Source: a virus. Taken from it: a stretch of DNA of 24,095 nt. The stretch spans positions 1 through 24,095 of IMG/VR virus record IMGVR_UViG_3300000117_000247. One strand, written 5' to 3'. Under the pieces are notes generated by a model. That model searched no databases, was not told the DNA's origin, and saw nothing but the letters and a program-made list of their open reading frames with translations. Below are positions 17,878-24,095 of the stretch, piece after piece. A program made the position numbers and the translations under genes. Each line of letters starts with the position of its first letter. The first letter of the stretch is position 1.

Positions 17878-20800
17878 TTAACCTGCTCTCCAACTACTTC
17901 CGTCAGAGTATACTGGAATGACGTAGCTACCATTTGTACTTACAACAGATCCATGAGAAGTAGCTAAAGGATAGAAGCTGTAAGCAAACGCTCTTTGACC
18001 TGCTGGAGAAGCAGAAGGTAAATTTGTCGCGTTGTAGATTGTCTGGTGGATGGTTCCGCTCACATCAAGGGATGTACTTGGATTAGTTGTTCCGACTCCA
18101 AGTTTCGTGTTAATGAAGTAGCTTGAGTTTCTTCTGATTGCGCATACTTCAGTTCCTTGGTTGACAGTAGCCGACCCATATCTAAATGATGCGATGCCTT
18201 GAATACTTCCTGATTGAGCCGCTTGAACCCATAAAGTGGTGCTAGTGCCATTCCTACTGATTACGTTATAATCAGTGTTACCCGTATCAGTTCTAAATGC
18301 ATTAGCAGTAGCGGTTCCCGTAACATCAATGCCAGAAGTATTGACCCTAAATCTTTCTACTCCAGCGACTACCGACCTAAGATAACTGTTATTTGACCAC
18401 TGAAGGTAATCATTACTATCTAATCCAATAAGATTAATACTATCTCTAAGGTCAGTCTCTAATTGGAATTCAGTTCCACTGAGATCTAACCCCCTACCAG
18501 CAGTGTATGTTGTATTGGTGTCAGTCGTAACGTAACCAGCACCGTTAGTGAGCTGGTTGTTATTAGTAGGAATCGTAGTAGAGTTATAAGCATTTGACCC
18601 AAATATCTCGCTGAAACGTTTTCTTCTTTCTGCACCGTTATCTAGGAGAATCAATTCATCTTCAGATGTGTTGATAGCACCAGTCATATCAGTTAGTTCT
18701 GATAAATCTAGACTTAGGTTGACTGTGCCTGAAGAAGTAATAGATGTTCCACCCCCATCTAATCCCGCTGCTGTATTTACAGTAACGCTGGTTACAGTTC
18801 CAGTATTAGCCGTAGCACCAGAAGCAATGCCATCCAGCTTAGATCCATCAGAAGCTACATCCCTACCATCAACTGTGCCACCTAGTGTAATGTTTCTACT
18901 AAAGGATGAATCACCATTAGCATCGTTAATTGTTGTAGTTTTTCTACCCGCCCAACCACTGCTCCAGTTATCAGGAGATGAATTTATCTGGATGCCAGAT
19001 TCAGCATTTAAATATACAAGCTCATTTATTTGTCCAGTAAAGTAAGCACTAGCTTCTCCAGCGTTTAATACAAGCTGTTGTCCGTTATATGTTCTTACTT
19101 GATTAGTTCTTAATCCATCGGCGTTGGTAAAATCACCCCTACTAGAATACGTCTTTACGCCAGATATTGTTTGTGCGTTAGAGGTGGTTACATACCCAGC
19201 AGATGCGTGATTACCCCATCCATATGCGGTGTTCCAGTTACTTACATTTGCATCACTCGCTCCAGTAATTGTTCCTCCAACAAAGTTGCCAGATCCATTA
19301 ATACCTTTAGACGCTCCATCAACAAAGAACCCGCCATCCGCACGAATGTATCTTGGAGTATATATATTTTTAGCAGTCTCTTGGTTAATCCTCAACCAAG
19401 ACGTATCTTCAACCCCAATCTCACCAACACGAGTTGTTCCATTATAGAAAACAATATGATCAGAAACATCATTATCTGCTTTTTTTATGTGGAGGTTAGA
19501 TTGGCTACTTCCACTACCAATTGTTAAATCACCAGATACGTATAAATCATCTCCGATATTTACGGGTTCGTTGGAACCATCATTAGAAATTGATCCCCTA
19601 AATACAGCACTATTCTGGACATACAGAGAAGTGCCACTTGAAGCAGCGTATAGGTAGTTATTGGTAACTACTACCTCACCCGTATTCTGAATTCTTAAAG
19701 CTTGTGCGCTATCACTTCCTCTCCTTACCTCAAATGCGTTTCCACTGGAACCACTTCCTGTAACAAGAACAGCCCCTGTTAATGAAGGGCTTGCTAAAGG
19801 AGCTTTCGCTGCCAATGCAGTAGTTATAGATGAAGCGTAACTGGCATCATCCCCTATGGCAGCTGCCAATTCATTGAGAGTGTCTAATGCGGCTGGTGCG
19901 CCACCAATCAAATCACCGATCTCTGTCTGAACATAAGCCGTAGTAGCGATCTTTGTTGAATTATCATTCGGTGGCTGTGTTGAGGCAGTAGACAGTCTAG
20001 CTGCCGCTATAGTACCAGCATTTAAGTTGGTTGCATTTCGATAATAAGATCCTTCTTGAGAATCAAGTAAGTCAGCATCCACTGATGTTAAACCAGAACC
20101 ATTTCCTCTGAAAACACCGTGTGATTTAAGATCACCATTATCACCACCAGTCCCTTTGATAACTTTTCCAGCTTCACAATCAACTTCTAAAGTTGCACCC
20201 GTATAAGAATGTGAAGAAGTAAACGTGACTGTTTCTTCATGTAATGCTAAGATATTAAAAGATAATGTAACTGCGGTAGCATTATTAGTTTTAACTTGAA
20301 TTGCATAAGAATCATTATTATTACTAATGATTTTAACGAATAATCTAGTATAAACACCAGAAAGTACTTCAACTTGAATATCTTGATAATGATTAACTAT
20401 AATATCTAAGATGTTTGCAACCACAACACCGTTTGCAGTACCAGCAACAGTCATTCTGATTGCGCTCATTAATGCACCACCAGAAACTGTTGCTACTGTC
20501 GTGTAGCCAGAATTTGATATATTAGATGCAGAACCCTCATAACGTCTTGCATATCTGTCATCTAAGTTAGTAGAACCAAGACCTGTAATATGACCATAAG
20601 TATCAAGAGTAATATCTTGAATGACTGTGCCGTTACTATTGTTTACCGATCCTTGGGACGAAGTGTCTGTGTGAGATAGGCCAGTTGAAGTTTGAGTCAG
20701 GCCACCACCAGCAGCTACAGAAAATGTTGTGCTACTTAAGCTGATACCGTTACCAGCAGAATACGTTGTGTTGGTATTCGTATCCGTCCAAGGGACGTTG

Positions 20801-22839
20801 ACATACATCTTCTCCGAAGAAACTTCGACAGGGTAATTTTTGCCATTCTCTGAGTAACCAATCTTAACGCCACCTCTTGTCGAAGAAGATGCAGCAGGTA
20901 ATGAGTAAGCAGAAGGTATTGTCGGTTTATTAGTTAAATTGTTATAACTAATATTAATGTTTGCAGATCCGTTAAAACTCGTTCCAGCAATTGTACGAGC
21001 AGTAGTGAGTGTATCAGCATTTGGATGGTAACCATCATGGAAAGCTTTATATTTTGTACCACCGCTTCCACGTTCAAACTGTAATAGAATATCAAGGGCA
21101 CGAGTTGAATCAGTTGTTAGAACCATACCAGTTCCATTAACTTTCTTTAAAGCATTGTCACTATAAAATTCTACTCCAGTGCTATCATTGTTAAATACAA
21201 TACTGCTGTTAAATGCCTTAGTTCCAGTAAATGTTTGACCTCCAGAAAGGTGTGCTGTATCAGAATCAAGTTTCGCTGAAGATATTACAGCCCCTGTCCA
21301 CTCACCAGAATTATTGATTACCTGAGTAGTAGTAGAATTACTTGTACCCAAAAGAGTTCCAACATAATATCCATTAGCAGTAGAAACATGATCGGATGTG
21401 AATATACCTGCTCTTACAAGCGAATGGTCATTTGTACCATCTCCACGAATATAAATTACAGCTCCAGTACCTTTACTATTATGTGTTGGGTTTGAATCAT
21501 TGTAAGTAAATACATCGCCATCGCCATCAGCATTCCAAATAGATGTTGCACCATCAATGATGTTTTCATCACCTGCTGCTGCAAACGCTGAAGTGTTAGA
21601 AGTCGCAGCACTTCCGAGACCTAAAGATGCACGACCTGTAGAAGCATTTAACCCTGTCGATCCACCATCCCACTTGTTGCGGTCTGTGTATGCGGTGTTC
21701 CAGTTTGTTGAGTTACCACCAGTAGCGTAGATGATACCACCTGTGCTAATAGATGCTCCAGAAGCTCCCGTATTTCCATTACCAAATGTAACTCCGCTAC
21801 CAGTGTAATAGTTAATGTATGTTTGATGCCCCGCAGCAGAATCTATGTGTAGATTACCATTTGTGGTTTGAAGTATGGATTCTTTGTTCGCTACATATGC
21901 ACTAAGCTTTAATATACCTTGAGCCGTGCTATCCGTGTCTCCTAACTCTAAAGTGTCAGGTATACGATCAGTGCTCAATGTCCCACTAGTAATCTTAGAA
22001 GCAGCGAGACTTGGGATACGTGCGGTAGCTAACGTCCCCGAAGTAATGTCGGATGCAGCATGGGAGTGAGAAGCTGTAGCGAAAGCTGAAGCGTGATTAC
22101 CATCAAGTAAGTCAGCATCTAATCCAGTACCAGTGCCATCGTTACCTGCATGCCAAACTGTAGAACCTTCCCAAGCTAATACGCCCGAAGAATTCATTCT
22201 TAGATACCTCCCAATTTGACCAGAGATATGGAAACCTATACCTACTGTTGAGCTACTACCGCCAAAAGAATCCAATCTAATGTTTGCGTTAGTGTAATTA
22301 CTTACATTATCTTTTCTAGCAAAAATGGTGTCAGTAGTACTAAGCTGATTAGTAATAGTAATAGCTTGTGATGTGGTGTTACCTCTACCTGTTACAGTAG
22401 CTAGTGTATCTGTTTCAGTATAACTAGTTAAAAATGAAGTACTATTAAATGCATTAGATCCAAGAGTTCTTTTAACAACCTGATTACTACCGTTAATAAG
22501 CAAAGCAGTTGTTTCTGAAGAAGTGGTTAAGCCTGTTAATGTTAAATTAGGAGCAGAAAATCTCTGGTTCGATGTCCAAGAATCTGTTGAATTAACCCAG
22601 TTAATCGTTTTATCACTTGCACCTTTCAAGGTAATACCACCACCATCTGCTGTAGTATCACTAGGAGATGATACATCACCTATAATAATATTCTTATCCT
22701 CAACTAATAGGTTAGCTGTATCAATAGTCGTAGTAGTACCATTGATATTTAAATTACCACCTATCGTAACATCTCCATTACTTTCGTAAGTATTAGAGGT
22801 ATGTGTTAGTTGCCTTTTTGATGAAGTTACTGTTGCCAT
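17878..22839 (-). CDS. Long modular tail fibre protein (1653 aa)
   Basis: A 1653-residue Ser/Thr/Asn/Gly-rich fibre. The N-terminal 100 residues (TIGGNLNINGTTTTIDTANL, LVEDKNIIIGD) form a module found, from memory, in many marine phage fibres. The shaft has repeated units: DADLLDGNHASAF (about 241-253) and DADLLDSQEGSYY (921-933); SDITSGTLATARIP (263) and SKITSGTLSTDRIP (281); NWNTAY near 379 and again near 1201; NTTYSAGNGISL and NTTYTAGRGLDL. No C-terminal chaperone (Ser74-type) motif is visible; it ends SDGSSWRAG. It should form a trimeric host-recognition fibre. Its start region has CACTAATATC before the ATG. Confidence 0.85.
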   Translation of the reverse strand: MATVTSSKRQLTHTSNTYESNGDVTIGGNLNINGTTTTIDTANLLVEDKNIIIGDVSSPSDTTADGGGITLKGASDKTINWVNSTDSWTSNQRFSAPNLTLTGLTTSSETTALLINGSNQVVKRTLGSNAFNSTSFLTSYTETDTLATVTGRGNTTSQAITITNQLSTTDTIFARKDNVSNYTNANIRLDSFGGSSSTVGIGFHISGQIGRYLRMNSSGVLAWEGSTVWHAGNDGTGTGLDADLLDGNHASAFATASHSHAASDITSGTLATARIPSLAASKITSGTLSTDRIPDTLELGDTDSTAQGILKLSAYVANKESILQTTNGNLHIDSAAGHQTYINYYTGSGVTFGNGNTGASGASISTGGIIYATGGNSTNWNTAYTDRNKWDGGSTGLNASTGRASLGLGSAATSNTSAFAAAGDENIIDGATSIWNADGDGDVFTYNDSNPTHNSKGTGAVIYIRGDGTNDHSLVRAGIFTSDHVSTANGYYVGTLLGTSNSTTTQVINNSGEWTGAVISSAKLDSDTAHLSGGQTFTGTKAFNSSIVFNNDSTGVEFYSDNALKKVNGTGMVLTTDSTRALDILLQFERGSGGTKYKAFHDGYHPNADTLTTARTIAGTSFNGSANINISYNNLTNKPTIPSAYSLPAASSSTRGGVKIGYSENGKNYPVEVSSEKMYVNVPWTDTNTNTTYSAGNGISLSSTTFSVAAGGGLTQTSTGLSHTDTSSQGSVNNSNGTVIQDITLDTYGHITGLGSTNLDDRYARRYEGSASNISNSGYTTVATVSGGALMSAIRMTVAGTANGVVVANILDIIVNHYQDIQVEVLSGVYTRLFVKIISNNNDSYAIQVKTNNATAVTLSFNILALHEETVTFTSSHSYTGATLEVDCEAGKVIKGTGGDNGDLKSHGVFRGNGSGLTSVDADLLDSQEGSYYRNATNLNAGTIAAARLSTASTQPPNDNSTKIATTAYVQTEIGDLIGGAPAALDTLNELAAAIGDDASYASSITTALAAKAPLASPSLTGAVLVTGSGSSGNAFEVRRGSDSAQALRIQNTGEVVVTNNYLYAASSGTSLYVQNSAVFRGSISNDGSNEPVNIGDDLYVSGDLTIGSGSSQSNLHIKKADNDVSDHIVFYNGTTRVGEIGVEDTSWLRINQETAKNIYTPRYIRADGGFFVDGASKGINGSGNFVGGTITGASDANVSNWNTAYGWGNHASAGYVTTSNAQTISGVKTYSSRGDFTNADGLRTNQVRTYNGQQLVLNAGEASAYFTGQINELVYLNAESGIQINSSPDNWSSGWAGRKTTTINDANGDSSFSRNITLGGTVDGRDVASDGSKLDGIASGATANTGTVTSVTVNTAAGLDGGGTSITSSGTVNLSLDLSELTDMTGAINTSEDELILLDNGAERRKRFSEIFGSNAYNSTTIPTNNNQLTNGAGYVTTDTNTTYTAGRGLDLSGTEFQLETDLRDSINLIGLDSNDYLQWSNNSYLRSVVAGVERFRVNTSGIDVTGTATANAFRTDTGNTDYNVISRNGTSTTLWVQAAQSGSIQGIASFRYGSATVNQGTEVCAIRRNSSYFINTKLGVGTTNPSTSLDVSGTIHQTIYNATNLPSASPAGQRAFAYSFYPLATSHGSVVSTNGSYVIPVYSDGSSWRAG
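19223..19239. repeat. 17-bp repeat in tail fibre, copy A (copy B 21689-21705)
   Basis: TATGCGGTGTTCCAGTT occurs at 19223-19239 and identically at 21689-21705. On the coding strand it encodes NWNTAY. The match is exact even at synonymous positions, which suggests a recent or exchange-maintained duplication of fibre modules. Confidence 0.7.
20062..20079. repeat. 18-bp repeat in tail fibre, copy A (copy B 22102-22119)
   Basis: ATCAAGTAAGTCAGCATC occurs at 20062-20079 and identically at 22102-22119, encoding DADLLD in both. It marks the boundary of a fibre module and could be a recombination point. Confidence 0.7.
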
Positions 22840-22843
22840 GATA

Positions 22844-24095
22844 TTAGTGTCTTAGCCTTTTTCTATTTATCTTAAATTTAATATTGGAGTCTTTCGCTGC
22901 TGCGTGGAGTGAGTTTAAAGCTACCGTCATATCGCCTTTATAACCCACGTAATAAGGAGCTTTATCTGGGTGACCAGTGCATGATAGCTTAACCTGAAGC
23001 TGTGTCCCAACAGAAGAGAAAACATGTGATGTAGTAGAATCCTTATCATATGTCTCCCAAGTACTTCCGTTATTGTTAGATACATATATAATTGCAGTGC
23101 AATTAGAAGGTATATACAGATTCTCTGTATTAATCACAAATACTTGATCTATATTGGCTGAATTATCCAGTGTAAATGTCCCCCACTTAGCTTCCCAGTT
23201 CCCAATTAATTCAAATGGATTATCATTTTCTTCCCAAATCTTAAATGAATGCCCGTCAGCTCCATACCCCATTTGAACCCAATATTTTGTCCCATTAGCG
23301 GAAGACATTAATACTGCCCCTGAACCATAATCTGATCGGTAAGAATTTCCTCGGCCACCTGTTGAAGTATCCTCTGTAAGGCTATCTCTTCTCCGAAAAC
23401 TATGGCACTTATTATTATCAGGATCAATGAATCCCCCCATTTGCGCCCAGCCCCTATCGCTATGAATTCTTATGAAGTTAGAGTAACTTGGTATCTTATC
23501 CATAGGAGTTCCTGATGTCTTTTGGTATTTTGATCCGAAACGCATAAGTGCCTCGAATACAATATTATCGACATTATTGAAATATACTTGATTATGAATA
23601 GTGGCAGTATTGCCACTCATACATGGGGTAATATCAACATCAACCGCTCTGCTATTCGCCCCAATCCAAAAACGATTAGGAGAATTAACAGGATCAGGAC
23701 AAAAGAATCCTTGTTCGTAACCATCGTCACCAACACCTACATCTCCCATGTCGCACCAAACTAATTCGGGAGAAGATGTGGAAGCATCTTCAACAACAAT
23801 AAAGTTAGAATTATAATAGGCTGCATAAATAACACGATCATTGATTTCATCATAAAACAACCAATGCCTGTAACCATTTCTGTCAATGGTGGCTGTCCCA
23901 GATTTTAAATCTCCTGTACCACTACTATTGCCTAAAACTTCTTCTACACCTGTATTTAAATTTCTTCTAAGCACTCGTCTATAATGTCTAGCGTCATACT
24001 CACCAATATAAATCCACTCCCCCGCAGCCACCAAGCCAGAAGCGTAATACAATCCATGACTAGATATATTCAAACCACTACTACCCGCACCCCCA
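22844..24095 (-). CDS. Virion/tail protein, N-terminus beyond window
   Basis: The minus-strand frame stays open to the right edge, where it reads GGAGSSGLNISS, so the N-terminus is outside the window; the TTG at 24073 is only the first possible start and not the real one. The visible 417 residues are rich in Trp, Tyr and Gly with strand-turn repeats (RHWLFYDEINDRVIYAAYYN), and the C-terminal part (AIIYVSNNNGSTWETYDKDS, then LQVKLSCTGHPDKAPYYVGY) resembles domains at the ends of marine phage tail or baseplate proteins. It lies 4 nt upstream of the tail fibre start, so it is probably a fibre-associated or connector protein expressed with it. No chaperone or enzymatic motif is seen. Confidence 0.65.
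   Translation of the reverse strand, partial: GGAGSSGLNISSHGLYYASGLVAAGEWIYIGEYDARHYRRVLRRNLNTGVEEVLGNSSGTGDLKSGTATIDRNGYRHWLFYDEINDRVIYAAYYNSNFIVVEDASTSSPELVWCDMGDVGVGDDGYEQGFFCPDPVNSPNRFWIGANSRAVDVDITPCMSGNTATIHNQVYFNNVDNIVFEALMRFGSKYQKTSGTPMDKIPSYSNFIRIHSDRGWAQMGGFIDPDNNKCHSFRRRDSLTEDTSTGGRGNSYRSDYGSGAVLMSSANGTKYWVQMGYGADGHSFKIWEENDNPFELIGNWEAKWGTFTLDNSANIDQVFVINTENLYIPSNCTAIIYVSNNNGSTWETYDKDSTTSHVFSSVGTQLQVKLSCTGHPDKAPYYVGYKGDMTVALNSLHAAAKDSNIKFKINRKRLRH

Noticed and set aside
18668-19045. Plus-strand open frames antisense to the tail fibre (also at 19171, 19229, 22523)
   Set aside because: They are antisense shadows of a long low-complexity coding region, with no start signals of their own.
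24073-24095. TTG at 24073 as the real start of the right-edge gene
   Set aside because: The frame continues without a stop through a glycine-rich stretch to the window edge.
1-24095. CRISPR array, integrase, transposase or attachment sites
   Set aside because: I looked for regularly spaced direct repeats, recombinase motifs and terminal inverted repeats and saw none.

Overview
The window is a compact stretch of a low-GC tailed-phage (Caudoviricetes) genome, most likely from an aquatic or marine virus. Phage hallmarks are a long modular tail fibre, a holin and endolysin, ThyX, MazG, a RuvB-like ATPase, a tRNA-like gene, overlapping small genes and almost no intergenic DNA. A Gram-negative host is suggested by a split ADP-heptose synthesis module (a lipopolysaccharide precursor pathway) and by canonical TTGACA/TATAAT-type promoters. 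The host genus cannot be read from the sequence. I see no integrase, transposon or CRISPR array.

Layout. (1) 1-2272, minus strand: a truncated conserved protein, an aberrant tRNA-like gene, an operon of small proteins ending in a 25-residue membrane microprotein, a RuvB-like AAA+ ATPase and a mini HExxH metallopeptidase. (2) 2330-5920, plus strand: accessory genes (a conserved 'CDKH' phage protein, a membrane protein, an Nmad1/DUF1599 protein, a nuclease-like protein and a GRP-motif protein), a strong terminator, then a putative virion protein and a head-associated-type protein. (3) 5917-8336, minus: a GT14-like glycosyltransferase, ThyX and four small proteins. (4) 8384-9734, plus: a small cysteine-box protein and two proteins that may be structural. 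(5) 9731-11626, minus: a four-gene sugar cassette (cupin, heptose kinase, heptose adenylyltransferase, HAD phosphatase). (6) 11707-13847, minus: lysis genes (signal-peptide microprotein, holin, amidase) mixed with MazG and small proteins. (7) 13889-17523, minus: a glycan-modification cassette (UDP-galactopyranose mutase, GT-A glycosyltransferase, two sulfotransferases, Fringe/GT31-like glycosyltransferase). (8) 17498-24095, minus: a small protein, a 1653-residue tail fibre and the C-terminal part of another virion protein.

How the parts fit. Thymidylate synthesis, MazG and Nmad1 point to control of the nucleotide pool. The heptose and galactofuranose/sulfation cassettes point to remodelling of a host surface glycan or decoration of the virion. 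The most coherent unexplained signal is regulatory. Eight genes or operons carry a TTGA-type -35, a 16-17 nt spacer and a -10 box that ends only 5-9 nt before the start codon, which predicts leaderless or nearly leaderless mRNAs. Shine-Dalgarno sequences are seen mainly at internal genes of operons.
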